A stretch of DNA of 64,000 nt from Candidatus Melainabacteria bacterium (GTDB lineage Bacteria; Cyanobacteriota; Vampirovibrionia; Obscuribacterales; Obscuribacteraceae). Position numbers and translations under genes: made by a program. Each line of letters begins with the position of its first letter. Positions within the stretch are counted from its first letter, which is position 1. Below, in pieces: positions 23,327 to 32,454 of the stretch. Where the stretch lies: positions 1 through 64,000 of the forward strand of contig DAIDIP010000003.1 in the NCBI GenBank assembly GCA_027451745.1, read 5' to 3'. Below the pieces are notes generated by a model. It did not search any database, was not told the DNA's origin, and worked only from the letters and a program-made list of their open reading frames with translations.

Positions 23327-24493
23327 CTAATTGGTAGATTTGTTTTGCATAAGTTTAGCAGCGGCAAAAGCTGTTATTGGGATAGCGAGAATAAGGCCAA
23401 TACTTCCACTAAGAGCCGAAGCAATTTCTGTGGCTACAAGATCAAGATTGATCAGTTTGTTACAGGGCATTTGGCTAATAAGCAATAGCAAAGGAAGAGC
23501 ACCTCCAGCATAGGCCAGAATAAGCGTATTGGTCATTGTTCCCATTATGTCGCGACCTATGTTCATGCCTGAGGTATAGAGTTGAAAAACAGTATTATTT
23601 TTATTGGTCTTTGCTAATTCATATACAGAAGAAGCAATAGAAATAGCAACATCCATGATTACGCCAAGGGCACCAATGAGCATACCGGCGGCTAAAAGGC
23701 CACTATAAAAAACTGGAGGCTGTTTACCCAACAACATTGAGCCTCTCAATATTTGTGCTTCTTCGCTCGATAGACCTGTTAATGGAGCAAAGTGTATAAC
23801 CAGTGCAGCAGCTGTGCCTGCTGCTAATACACCAAATATAGTACCAATAATGGCTGCACTAGCTTTGCGACTAAAGCCACAAATAAAAAGCATACTAACA
23901 ACGGTAGCGACTAAACAAATAAAGATAGCAGTGATAAGTGGATAAATTCCGGCAACACTGCATGGTAGTAGAATATAAGCGATCAATAATACTGTAATGA
24001 TAAGACTCAGTAGGGCTTTAATGCCGGTTTTGCCACCGAGAAATAAAAACACTGCCAGAAAAACGCCCAGCAATATATATATAACTGGGGCTCTGTGATA
24101 GTCCGAAATATTGATCTCAGGCTTATTTTTATTGAAAATAGTTGGTGCCCCACCACTCACAACAGACAAAATAACTTCGCTGCCAGGTTTTATATTAATG
24201 TTATAGGCCGGATTGTCGGTAATGTCGTTGGCAATATCGGTCACTAGACCTTTATATTGCCCTTCACGAATTTCTACTTTTACTATCTGTTGCTTACTGA
24301 TAAGTCCTGCGCCTTGGAGAAGATTTTGATTGACCGCAGGAGTTGTTACTGCTAAGACTTTCCCCACAACGAAGTCTTCGTCTATCGAGGTATTAGCATT
24401 ACTGTCTGCTTTGACTTGAGCGTCGGCGAGGCTCGGAGAAAATAAATACAAAAGTATAGTTAAAGCCAATATGTATTTAATTGCTTTAGTCAC
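23327..24493 (-). CDS. YibE/F-like membrane protein
   Basis: This 388-residue protein has an N-terminal signal/anchor (YILALTILLYLFSPSLADA), an extracytoplasmic beta-rich region (about 40-130) with VKVEIREGQYKGL, and at least seven membrane segments. Conserved-looking loops include EEAQILRGSMLLGKQPPVF and SGMNIGRDIMGTMTNTLILAYAGGALPLLLL, which match the YibE/F family pattern. The biochemical role of this family is not established. The GTG start at 24493 has GAGG eight bases upstream. It follows ruvB by 23 bases on the same strand and may be co-transcribed. Confidence 0.85.
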   Translation of the reverse strand: MTKAIKYILALTILLYLFSPSLADAQVKADSNANTSIDEDFVVGKVLAVTTPAVNQNLLQGAGLISKQQIVKVEIREGQYKGLVTDIANDITDNPAYNINIKPGSEVILSVVSGGAPTIFNKNKPEINISDYHRAPVIYILLGVFLAVFLFLGGKTGIKALLSLIITVLLIAYILLPCSVAGIYPLITAIFICLVATVVSMLFICGFSRKASAAIIGTIFGVLAAGTAAALVIHFAPLTGLSSEEAQILRGSMLLGKQPPVFYSGLLAAGMLIGALGVIMDVAISIASSVYELAKTNKNNTVFQLYTSGMNIGRDIMGTMTNTLILAYAGGALPLLLLISQMPCNKLINLDLVATEIASALSGSIGLILAIPITAFAAAKLMQNKSTN

Positions 24494-24516
24494 TCAGAGT
24501 CCTCAAAACCATAGCT

Positions 24517-25686
24517 CTAATCCGAAGTATTCTCTTCATTATTCAAATAAGAGAAGAGAGACAATTCGGTACCTGCCAATTCGCGATTCAAGTGTTTATA
24601 TGCTAATGGAGTAGCGACACGTCCACGAGCAGTACGCTGCAAAAACCCCTGTTGGATAAGAAACGGTTCGCAAACTTCTTCCACGGTCGCACTGTCTTCG
24701 CCCAATGTGGCAGATAAAGTTTCCAGCCCCACTGGTCCGCCACCATATTGATCGATTAAAATTTCTAATAGCTTGCGATCTGTGTGGTCTAAACCTAATT
24801 GATCAACTTGGTAAATATTGAGTGCTTCTTCAGCAAGTTCAGCCGTTAAATTTGTATGACCTTTGTATTGAGCAAAATCACGAACTAATCGAATCAATCT
24901 ATTAGCTATGCGCGGTGTACCTCTAGCCCTAGCGGCAATTAACTGAATTGCAGAATCAGCAAGACTTAAATTCATTAGAGCGGCACTTCGAGCAATGATT
25001 TTGCCTAATTCATTGGGAGCATAAAAATCCAAACGACAAATGAAGCCGAATCGATCACGCAAAGCATTAGCAATAGAACCTGCTTTTGTAGTAGCACCAA
25101 TTAAAGTAAACTTTGGTAACGGCAAACGCATAGTTCTTGTTGAAGCACCTTTGCCAGCATTTAAATCGATAACAAAATCTTCTAAGGCTGGATAGAGCAA
25201 TTCTTCAGCAATACGGCTTAGTCGATGTATCTCATCTATAAAAAGAACATCATTTTGTTGCAATTGATGAACAAGTCCTAAAATATCTCTTGGACGCTCT
25301 AAGGCTGGGGCAGAGGTAGTATAAATTCGAGCCCCCATTTCATTAGCTATGACTCTAGCTAATGTGGTTTTGCCTAATCCTGGTGGTCCATAAAAAAGGA
25401 CGTGATCTAATGCTTCACCGCGCGCCTTGGCGGCTTTTATAGACACAGTCAACCATTCTTTTAGTTTTTCTTGACCTATATATTCATGCAATGCTTTAGG
25501 GCGTAGATTTGATTCGGCAGCCTGATCGCTAGGGTTTTCTTTAGCGCAAAGCACCGTTTGACGATTTCGCTTAGTCGGTTCGCCATCTGGATTAGATTTT
25601 GCTTCAGTATTTTTAGAAGCCGAATTCTGAACCTTATCTTGAGCTAATGCTTGGCTTTTGTTTTGTTCGTTGGGGACAATAGTCAT
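24517..25686 (-). CDS. ruvB: Holliday junction branch-migration helicase RuvB
   Basis: RuvB is the hexameric AAA+ motor that, with RuvA, drives branch migration of Holliday junctions. The Walker A motif is FYGPPGLGKTTLARVIA, the Walker B motif VLFIDEIHRLS, sensor 1 LIGATTKAGSI, and the arginine-finger region ALRDRFGF. A winged-helix domain sits at the C-terminus (GGGPVGLETLSATLGED, GFLQRTARGR). The protein has 389 residues, about 50 longer than usual, owing to a low-complexity polar N-terminal extension of about 60 residues. A later start would remove it, but no better ribosome binding site was noticed. Confidence 0.96.
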   Translation of the reverse strand: MTIVPNEQNKSQALAQDKVQNSASKNTEAKSNPDGEPTKRNRQTVLCAKENPSDQAAESNLRPKALHEYIGQEKLKEWLTVSIKAAKARGEALDHVLFYGPPGLGKTTLARVIANEMGARIYTTSAPALERPRDILGLVHQLQQNDVLFIDEIHRLSRIAEELLYPALEDFVIDLNAGKGASTRTMRLPLPKFTLIGATTKAGSIANALRDRFGFICRLDFYAPNELGKIIARSAALMNLSLADSAIQLIAARARGTPRIANRLIRLVRDFAQYKGHTNLTAELAEEALNIYQVDQLGLDHTDRKLLEILIDQYGGGPVGLETLSATLGEDSATVEEVCEPFLIQQGFLQRTARGRVATPLAYKHLNRELAGTELSLFSYLNNEENTSD

Positions 25687-25845
25687 GGGTACAATTATCT
25701 CAAGCTTTCAATATTTGGCGGTTTATTTGTTTGATGAAAAGAACTCAAGGTGCAATTACCAAATAATATTGCATAATGTTCTTTGCATCTTAGCGGTAGG
25801 CTTTGATTTAATAATAAAAATTCAAAGTAATTGAGGTTTGTAGAA

Positions 25846-26853
25846 TTGTCAGTCATAACCACTCCAGCCAAAGAAACTAAAGCTTATTCGGTTTTGAATC
25901 GAAGTCTTTCTGTTGTTATACCTGTTTATAACGAGCAAGACAATATAGAAGCCTTATGCAGTCGAACTATTTCTATTCTCAACGAGCTTGGTTATCCCTG
26001 GGAAATTATATTCATTGATGACGGCTCAACCGATTCTTCTTACAATAAATTAGCCAGAGTTGCTGCAAAACACAGCAATATCAAAGTAGTACAATTCGTC
26101 CGCAACTATGGTCAAACTGCAGCATTAGCAGCTGGCATCGATCACGCTCAGGGAGACATTATTATCCCCATGGATGCCGATTTGCAAAATGATCCTATTG
26201 ATATAGCTAATTTGCTTGCTAAACTGGATGAAGGATACGATGTAGTAAGCGGCTGGCGCAAAAATCGTCACGACGGATTTATAAACCGCCTTCTTCCTTC
26301 GTGGTTGGCAAATAAGCTTATTTCTACTATTAGTGGTGTCAAACTACATGATTATGGCTGCTCATTAAAAGCTTACAAACGCGAAGTTATTAAACAGGTT
26401 AAGCTTTACGGCGAAATGCACCGTTTTGTGCCCATATATGCCTCCTGGGAAGGAGCAAAAGTAACCGAAATACCGGTTACACACTATGCACGACGTTTTG
26501 GGAAGTCGAAATATGGCATTTCTCGAACTTTCAAAGTCATACTTGATCTACTAACTGTGAAATTTTTATCTACTTATTTCACCAAGCCTATATATGTATT
26601 TGGCATGGCTGGCTTTTCCTGCTTAGCACTTGCCTGCGCAGCATTTGCTTGGATGGTTATACTGAAGTATTTTTATCAGACTAGTTTTATTGAAACGCCT
26701 TTGCCTATACTTATAACAATGCTTTTAGTAGTAGGAATACAGTTCGTACTGATGGGACTTTTGGCTGAAATACTCATGCGAACCTATCATGAGTCACAAG
26801 ATAAAAGAATTTACAAAGTCAAATCTGCTCTCAATACAAATACTCCGGTATAG
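25846..26853 (+). CDS. Polyprenyl-phosphate-type glycosyltransferase, family 2
   Basis: The 335-residue protein combines a GT-A family 2 domain (SVVIPVYNEQDNIEALC, IFIDDGSTDSS, MDADLQNDP, and SLKAYKREV) with two C-terminal membrane helices (about residues 225-310). This is the architecture of DPM1/GtrB/ArnC-like enzymes, which transfer a sugar from a nucleotide to undecaprenyl phosphate for envelope glycan modification. The sugar is unknown. TTG 25846 is preferred because AGG lies nine bases upstream; TTG 25831 is an alternative giving five more residues. It is divergent from ruvB. Confidence 0.9.
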   Translation: MSVITTPAKETKAYSVLNRSLSVVIPVYNEQDNIEALCSRTISILNELGYPWEIIFIDDGSTDSSYNKLARVAAKHSNIKVVQFVRNYGQTAALAAGIDHAQGDIIIPMDADLQNDPIDIANLLAKLDEGYDVVSGWRKNRHDGFINRLLPSWLANKLISTISGVKLHDYGCSLKAYKREVIKQVKLYGEMHRFVPIYASWEGAKVTEIPVTHYARRFGKSKYGISRTFKVILDLLTVKFLSTYFTKPIYVFGMAGFSCLALACAAFAWMVILKYFYQTSFIETPLPILITMLLVVGIQFVLMGLLAEILMRTYHESQDKRIYKVKSALNTNTPV

Positions 26854-26920
26854 CATTTTATATATCCAAAACAGTTTAATTTAGGCTAGACTGGTCTTGT
26901 TGACCGTCAGAGACTAAAAA

Positions 26921-29059
26921 TTGACTGAATTAAATCCTCCCTTAAAATCACAAAGATCTAGCGCTTTCGCAGCCGAATGGGACGAAGATACTTTACCCTC
27001 AGGCAAACGATTATTCCTGTGGATATCGGTTTGTATTTTGGGAGTTAGTGGTTTAATTTTCACTTTTCTTAGTGAGCCTCTATTCTATCCAGAACTCAAA
27101 GTAGGGGACATTGCCTATCATGATTTAAGAACAAGGGTAAAAGGTGAAATTGAAGATACGTTTGCTACTGAGCAAGCACAATTGAAAGCAAGAAATTCTG
27201 TGGTTCCTGTTTTTAAAGCTAATAAAGTTCAATATGAACAGTTTGCAGAAAATATACAAAACGAATTAGCATTCATTAAGTCCTTGCAGAAAAAAATCTA
27301 TAGCGCTAAAAGTACTGACTCTACTATTGCAGATAAAAGTGCTATTAAAACACCAGAATATTATGAACTATACATAGCATCAGCTATATCACCCACACGT
27401 TTTGATGCTTTTTCTAGGGAATTAAGCCTTTGCGCCCAAAAGGTAAATAGAGCTTTACCAAGATTTTCGGTACAAGATAATACATTCTGGCAACCGGCAG
27501 TAGAAGAATTTTTGCCAGATAATTGGAGTCCCGATCTTAGAAAGCAATCAGCACTTCTTGTCTGTCGCTTATTAACGCCAAATCTTATGATTGATGAAGA
27601 TGCTACTTATGCTAAAGCTGAACAGCTAACTGCAGTTGTTAAGCCAGTAATGAGAGCCGTGCAGCCAGGTACTATTTTGTTGAAGAAAGGCGAAATAGTG
27701 ACCAAGAATAATATCAAACTTTTAGATGCAGCAGGCATTCGAGGACAGATACGTTGGCCGCTTATATTAACCTTGGTATTATCATTGGTGGCAAGCAGCA
27801 CTTTTGTTGGTATTTATCTTTATACTTATAAGCGTCAGTTTTTATTTTCGCTTCCCACACTCGGATTGATATTTACCACCAGCATAATTGCTTGTTCCAT
27901 TGCTTTTACTTTAAGCAATGGTTTTGAACAATTAATACCGCTGCCTGCTCTCGCTCTGATTTTAACAATATTTTTTGGGCGATCATTGGCGTTTATTGTT
28001 GCTTTACCACTGCTTGTTCTTCTAACTGTTGATGGGGCAGTTGGTGTCAATAATTTTATTGCTCTCAGCGCTGGGTGTTGCGCTGCTATTTTTGCTTATT
28101 CTAAACAAAGACATGACTTGGTATTAACTGGCTTGTTAATTGGTGTTTGTCAGTCTTTAGGTTTTCTAATTTCACTGGCGATTGCTCCCCAAGCGCTGGG
28201 AATAGCAGGATTAGGCAGAGTCATAGGATTTGAATTTCTAGGTGGCATTGTTTCAGCGATAGTTTCTATAGGCTGTTTACCCTTTTTAGAAAATATGTTT
28301 GGACTTTTAACACCATTCCGTCTTTCTGAATTAACTAATGCTGAACAGCCTCTGTTAAGAAAATTAGAAGAAAAAGCACCAGGGACTTATCAACATAGTC
28401 TTGCTGTGGCTAATTTGGCTGAAGCAGGAGCTAGAGCGATAGGGGCAGATGCTAATTTGGTAAGGGCAGGAGCACTTTATCATGATTTAGGCAAAGCAGC
28501 TGATCCAAAATATTTTATAGAAAATCAACTGGGAGATAAAAACCCTCACGATTCGATTTCGCCTGAAGAAAGCAGGGAAAAGGTTCTCAATCATGTTAAA
28601 GACGGGATAGATCTAGCAATAAAAAATAGCTTACCTAAAGCAATTCGTGACTTTATTCCTATGCATCAAGGTACTTCATTAATGGCTTATTTTTATCATA
28701 AAGCATGTTTGAGAGATGGTGCAGATAAAGTAGACTCGAATTTTTATCGTTACCCTGGTCCTAAGCCTAATTCCAAAGAAACTGCCATTGTGATGCTAGC
28801 AGATGTTTCTGAGGCTGTGACCCATAGTATGAATGATCCAAGTCAGGAAGAAATAGACGAAGCATTAGCTAAAGTTTTTGAGAATCGCTGGCAAGATGGT
28901 CAATTAAATCAGTCAACGCTCACATATAAAGAATTACAAGAAGTCAAATCTGCTTTTGTGAAAGTCTGGAGAGACTTACATCATGAGCGCCTAAAATATC
29001 CTACAACAACAACTGGACGTATGGCTGTGCCACCTCAATCAGTAGCACCTCATAGTTAA
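26921..29059 (+). CDS. 7TM-HD family phosphohydrolase (PgpH-like)
   Basis: The 712-residue protein matches the 7TMR-HD architecture of PgpH/YqfF, known in Firmicutes as a c-di-AMP phosphodiesterase. It has an N-terminal helix, an extracytoplasmic domain (about 60-270), six or seven membrane helices (about 275-465) and a cytoplasmic HD domain. The HD motifs are TYQHSLAVANLAE and AGALYHDLGKAADPKYF, with further histidines in PMHQGTS. The ligand is inferred only from the family. The frame starts with TTG 26921, preceded by CAGAGACT. It ends one base before the convergent rsmD. Confidence 0.92.
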   Translation: MTELNPPLKSQRSSAFAAEWDEDTLPSGKRLFLWISVCILGVSGLIFTFLSEPLFYPELKVGDIAYHDLRTRVKGEIEDTFATEQAQLKARNSVVPVFKANKVQYEQFAENIQNELAFIKSLQKKIYSAKSTDSTIADKSAIKTPEYYELYIASAISPTRFDAFSRELSLCAQKVNRALPRFSVQDNTFWQPAVEEFLPDNWSPDLRKQSALLVCRLLTPNLMIDEDATYAKAEQLTAVVKPVMRAVQPGTILLKKGEIVTKNNIKLLDAAGIRGQIRWPLILTLVLSLVASSTFVGIYLYTYKRQFLFSLPTLGLIFTTSIIACSIAFTLSNGFEQLIPLPALALILTIFFGRSLAFIVALPLLVLLTVDGAVGVNNFIALSAGCCAAIFAYSKQRHDLVLTGLLIGVCQSLGFLISLAIAPQALGIAGLGRVIGFEFLGGIVSAIVSIGCLPFLENMFGLLTPFRLSELTNAEQPLLRKLEEKAPGTYQHSLAVANLAEAGARAIGADANLVRAGALYHDLGKAADPKYFIENQLGDKNPHDSISPEESREKVLNHVKDGIDLAIKNSLPKAIRDFIPMHQGTSLMAYFYHKACLRDGADKVDSNFYRYPGPKPNSKETAIVMLADVSEAVTHSMNDPSQEEIDEALAKVFENRWQDGQLNQSTLTYKELQEVKSAFVKVWRDLHHERLKYPTTTTGRMAVPPQSVAPHS

Positions 29060-29060
29060 G

Positions 29061-29654
29061 CTATGTTCTGTTAATTTTAGATTCTGTTTTGTCAGGAGAA
29101 ATTTTGTTTTCAATAAAGAAAGAAAACGCCGATTGCCCATACGGACGGCATTCAAGGAGTCTTAATTCTTTTGTTTCAGGTTCGACAGACATATCTTTGC
29201 TATGTTCAACGACTAAAATACCTTTGGTTTTTAGCAACTTGAACTCTGCCACCATTTTTGGTACCAGCTTGCAATGATCGCTCATATAAGGCGGGTCGGC
29301 AAAAATGATATTGAACTGATCAGCATTTAGACTTTTCATTGCTTTACGAAAATCAGTGTGAATAACTTTTGTTTTCTTTTCGTATCCTAGTTTTTCTGCG
29401 CTCGCCCTTATTGCCTCGACACAAGCAATATTTTTCTCGACAGCAGTAAGAAAGCTTGCACCACGACTAAGTGCTTCAAAACCCATTAAACCACTACCGG
29501 CAAATAAATCTAGAAAGTGCGCATTCTCGACGAGCTTACCAAGGATATTGAATAATGCTTCGCGCATTTTCGATCCGGTTGGACGCACACCAGGATGTGA
29601 TGGTATGTCAATAATTCTTCCGCAGGACTCGCCACCAGTAATTTTCATAGTCAT
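29061..29654 (-). CDS. rsmD: 16S rRNA (guanine966-N2)-methyltransferase RsmD
   Basis: RsmD methylates G966 of 16S rRNA with SAM. The 197-residue product has the usual opening KITGGESCGRIIDIP, VRPTGSKMREALFNIL, the SAM-binding motif FLDLFAGSGLMGFEALSRGA and the catalytic loop IIFADPPY. The ATG at 29654 is followed by a second in-frame ATG two codons later, and either could be used. It is convergent with the 7TM-HD gene and divergent from nusB. Confidence 0.94.
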   Translation of the reverse strand: MTMKITGGESCGRIIDIPSHPGVRPTGSKMREALFNILGKLVENAHFLDLFAGSGLMGFEALSRGASFLTAVEKNIACVEAIRASAEKLGYEKKTKVIHTDFRKAMKSLNADQFNIIFADPPYMSDHCKLVPKMVAEFKLLKTKGILVVEHSKDMSVEPETKELRLLECRPYGQSAFSFFIENKISPDKTESKINRT

Positions 29655-29782
29655 TTTCTTTGGAACTCTAAATTGGCGCTATTAATTGAGCATTAAGCTT
29701 CCGCTTCTCAACCTATGCCCATGGTAACATGTGTGGGCAGGCATATAATGCTTCCTTTAACATTCCATATAGAAGGTGAAGA

Positions 29783-30466
29783 TTGAGCGCTAGACGAATA
29801 GCTCGTGAGCTGGCGGTAATAGTTCTACCGCAATTACCAAAAGACAAAAGCAAGTTGGAGAAAGTCGAATTAGAAGATCTCATTTCTAAGGCAGTAGCAA
29901 TGCTTTGTGACTATGCCAAAGAAAATTTAGCGGAAGTTAATGGGCTATTGAGTAAGACTTTTGATGAAGTTATCGATATTGAAGTCGAACACCCAAGCAA
30001 TGTAAGGTCTATAGCTAAGATATTGCCGGTGACCGTAAGTACAGAATTGGTCAAAGACCAATTAGTAAATCTTAGACAAGCATTTAATTTTGTTAGTGAA
30101 GCTCTTGATATACCAGCATTTTTATTGGTGAATCATTGTCAAACAAAGCCAGAAGCCAAGGATTTTTTATTAAGGCTTGTGAATACTTATTTGGAGCACA
30201 AAGAAGAAATTGACAACTTTATTAAACAAGCAAGTACAAAATGGGAAGTGCAACGTATGGTCAATATTGATCGGGACATTTTACGGCTTGCCTGCGCAGA
30301 AGCGTTCTATATGCCTGATATTCCTATTCCAGTGGTAATCAATGAAGCGGTAGAGCTTTGTCATCGTTTTGCCGATGAAAAAGCAGCAAAGTTTATCAAT
30401 GGCATATTGGCTGATTTAGGTGAAGAAGCCGACAAATTGAGAAAATGTGATGTCTCAGCAAAATGA
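29783..30466 (+). CDS. nusB: Transcription antitermination factor NusB
   Basis: NusB with NusE binds boxA RNA in rRNA antitermination. The protein has 227 residues, longer than E. coli NusB (about 140). The NusB fold is recognisable in the C-terminal part (about 120-222): TKWEVQRMVNIDRDILRLACAE, IPIPVVINEAVELCHRFAD and KAAKFINGIL. The N-terminus has the usual SARRIARELAVIVL. The extra residues lie in between. The TTG start at 29783 follows AAGGTGAAGA. The ftsY start overlaps its end by 17 bases, a nusB-ftsY pair also seen in cyanobacteria. Confidence 0.92.
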   Translation: MSARRIARELAVIVLPQLPKDKSKLEKVELEDLISKAVAMLCDYAKENLAEVNGLLSKTFDEVIDIEVEHPSNVRSIAKILPVTVSTELVKDQLVNLRQAFNFVSEALDIPAFLLVNHCQTKPEAKDFLLRLVNTYLEHKEEIDNFIKQASTKWEVQRMVNIDRDILRLACAEAFYMPDIPIPVVINEAVELCHRFADEKAAKFINGILADLGEEADKLRKCDVSAK

Positions 30467-31517
30467 TGCTAATCGTAAGGGCTTTTGGGGCACAACCTTT
30501 GGTCGACTAAAATCAGCTTTATCAAAAACACGCGAAGCTGTTGTGGATTCAGTTGTTGAAGTATCAGCAAGTGAAAACAATGAACGACAGGCTCCGCAAC
30601 TAACAGAAAATAATATGGCAAAAAGCAATTTGCCAGCGCAAGAAAAAATAGTCAGTGCTACTTCTGTCAGCAAAGAGATAGCTGAGCGGCAAGTGGCAAT
30701 TGATGATGATTACTTGGAAAATTTAGAAGATAAATTAATTAGGGCTGATCTTGGTTTGATGACTGTTGACACCCTTATGCAGCACTTACGGAAATACGCC
30801 AAGCCTAAAGATTGGACAAGCAAAGATATAAAAACTTTTCTCAAAGACGAATTTATAAAAATGCTGGCTAATGCACCCGATCACAGGCTAAGTATAAAAA
30901 ATGACGCTCTAAATATAATTCTTGTAGTGGGTGTAAATGGAACAGGCAAAACAACAAGCATTGGTAAATTGTGCAATCGTTTGCAATCTGAAGGCAAGAA
31001 AGTATTGATTGCTGCCGGCGACACTTTCAGAGCGGCCGCCGAGACACAATTAGAAATATGGGCGCAAAGAGCAAAATGTGATTTGGTGCGTTTGACTAGC
31101 GGAGCTGATCCAGGAGCAGTGGTCTATCAAGCAATCAAAAAAGCACATGAAGAGAAATATGATGTTCTAGTAATAGATACTGCCGGTCGTTTGCATAATA
31201 AAGCTAATTTGATGGCAGAACTAAGCAAAATTCAATCGGTAGTAGATAAAAATGCTAATGGAGCCCACTTTGAAGCCTTATTAGTTTTAGATGCCTCAAC
31301 CGGTCAAAATGGTGTGCAACAGGCACGTATATTCTCTGAAGTTTGCCCACTTACTGGAGTAGTCCTTACTAAGCTAGATGGTAGCGCCAAAGGCGGCATT
31401 ATTTTTAGCATTGCCAATGAGTTAAAAATTCCCGTAAAATTGATTGGCTTAGGCGAAAAAATTGATGATTTGCAAGATTTTGAACCCGAATTATTTATAG
31501 AGGCTTTATTTGAATAA
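30450..31517 (+). CDS. ftsY: Signal recognition particle receptor FtsY
   Basis: FtsY is the SRP receptor GTPase delivering ribosome-nascent chains to the Sec translocon. The NG domain is complete: VVGVNGTGKTTSIGKLCNRL, the insertion-box region AAGDTFRAAAETQLEIW, VIDTAGRLHNKANLMAEL, TKLDGSAKGG and GLGEKIDDLQDF. The N-terminal acidic A domain is short (about 90 residues). ATG 30450 follows a GTG at 30447, and either may start translation. It overlaps nusB by 17 bases, and the next gene overlaps it by 8. Confidence 0.96.
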   Translation: MSQQNDANRKGFWGTTFGRLKSALSKTREAVVDSVVEVSASENNERQAPQLTENNMAKSNLPAQEKIVSATSVSKEIAERQVAIDDDYLENLEDKLIRADLGLMTVDTLMQHLRKYAKPKDWTSKDIKTFLKDEFIKMLANAPDHRLSIKNDALNIILVVGVNGTGKTTSIGKLCNRLQSEGKKVLIAAGDTFRAAAETQLEIWAQRAKCDLVRLTSGADPGAVVYQAIKKAHEEKYDVLVIDTAGRLHNKANLMAELSKIQSVVDKNANGAHFEALLVLDASTGQNGVQQARIFSEVCPLTGVVLTKLDGSAKGGIIFSIANELKIPVKLIGLGEKIDDLQDFEPELFIEALFE

Positions 31518-31980
31518 AATGCGGCAATATTCTGTATTAGTTATATTGAGCTGCTTATTGGCTTTTGCCAGTTTATATGACAGTGCGGCGTGTGCTGGTC
31601 CTAATATCATCAATGGTAAGACCCCAGATGATATTGATGAAGCACCATGTTCGGAAAGCGAATTAATGGACTATGTTGAGAAGGCTAAAAAAGCTATTAC
31701 TAGCAAATGGTCGCCAGTAAAAGGATTTGAAGATAGGAATGCTGTAGCTGTTTTTACGGTGACACAAAATGGCAAAATTGAAAATTCCAAAATAGTAGAG
31801 AGCAGCGGTAGCCAAGCAGTAGATGCAAGTGCCCTTACTGCCCTTAAGGCAGCCTCTCCTCTTGCACCTTTACCAAAAGGAGCTCCTGAGTCTATACAGA
31901 TACGTTACGTTTTTTCATGGCATGTAACGCATAAATACAGCCGTACGGCTAGCCAAACAGAAACGAGCAGCGCTAAATAA
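31510..31980 (+). CDS. Exported TonB-C-like protein
   Basis: This 156-residue protein has a signal peptide (YSVLVILSCLLAFASLYDSAACA). A single domain resembling the C-terminal TonB/TolA fold follows: KAITSKWSPV, AVAVFTVTQNGKIENSKIVESSG, VDASALTALKAASPLAPLPKGAPESIQIRY. Unlike true TonB it has no membrane-spanning energy-transducing helix or proline spacer, so it is probably a periplasmic protein. TTG 31510 has TAGAGG six bases upstream and overlaps ftsY by eight bases; ATG 31519 is the alternative. A second protein of this kind is encoded at 44190-44756. Confidence 0.8.
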   Translation: MNKMRQYSVLVILSCLLAFASLYDSAACAGPNIINGKTPDDIDEAPCSESELMDYVEKAKKAITSKWSPVKGFEDRNAVAVFTVTQNGKIENSKIVESSGSQAVDASALTALKAASPLAPLPKGAPESIQIRYVFSWHVTHKYSRTASQTETSSAK

Positions 31981-32139
31981 GTCACATCAGCGCTAACGTT
32001 TGGCTTGTTTTTGAACAAGGTGCGCTTCAATGTGCATTTATATAATGTTAAAGCATTGGAAAGATGAGGAATTGCTTAGGCATACGGGTGATATACTGCA
32101 AGTTTGTCGTCAGAACATATTTTTCAAGAGAAATTAGTC

Positions 32140-32412
32140 GTGCCTAATATCAAATCCGCTATTAAAAGAGTTAAAGTTGCCGAGCGCAATAGAGAAAGTA
32201 ACCGCGCTTGGAGAACTTCGGTGCGCAGTGCAAGGACCGAAGTAGCCACCACCAGCACTAATAAAGAAGCATGTCAAAAAGCATTGAACAAAGCTTACAA
32301 AGTAATTGATATGGCTGTAAGCAAAGGTGTTCTTCATAAAAATGCCGCTGCTAGACGTAAATCTCGCTTAGCTTTAGTTGCTAATTCTGCTAAGACTTCA
32401 AAAAAGAAATAG
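32140..32412 (+). CDS. rpsT: 30S ribosomal protein S20
   Basis: S20 is a primary 16S rRNA-binding protein. The 90-residue, lysine- and arginine-rich helical product has the family hallmarks PNIKSAIKRVKVAERNRESN near the start and GVLHKNAAARRKSRLA near the end. GTG 32140 is chosen because it gives the normal N-terminus (VPNIKSA), with AGAG nine bases upstream. The in-frame extension to 32104 reads through leader sequence. Confidence 0.96.
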   Translation: MPNIKSAIKRVKVAERNRESNRAWRTSVRSARTEVATTSTNKEACQKALNKAYKVIDMAVSKGVLHKNAAARRKSRLALVANSAKTSKKK

Positions 32413-32454
32413 CGTTGTCTTAATTGCCTTTTAAGGTTATATTTATCTTGGATT

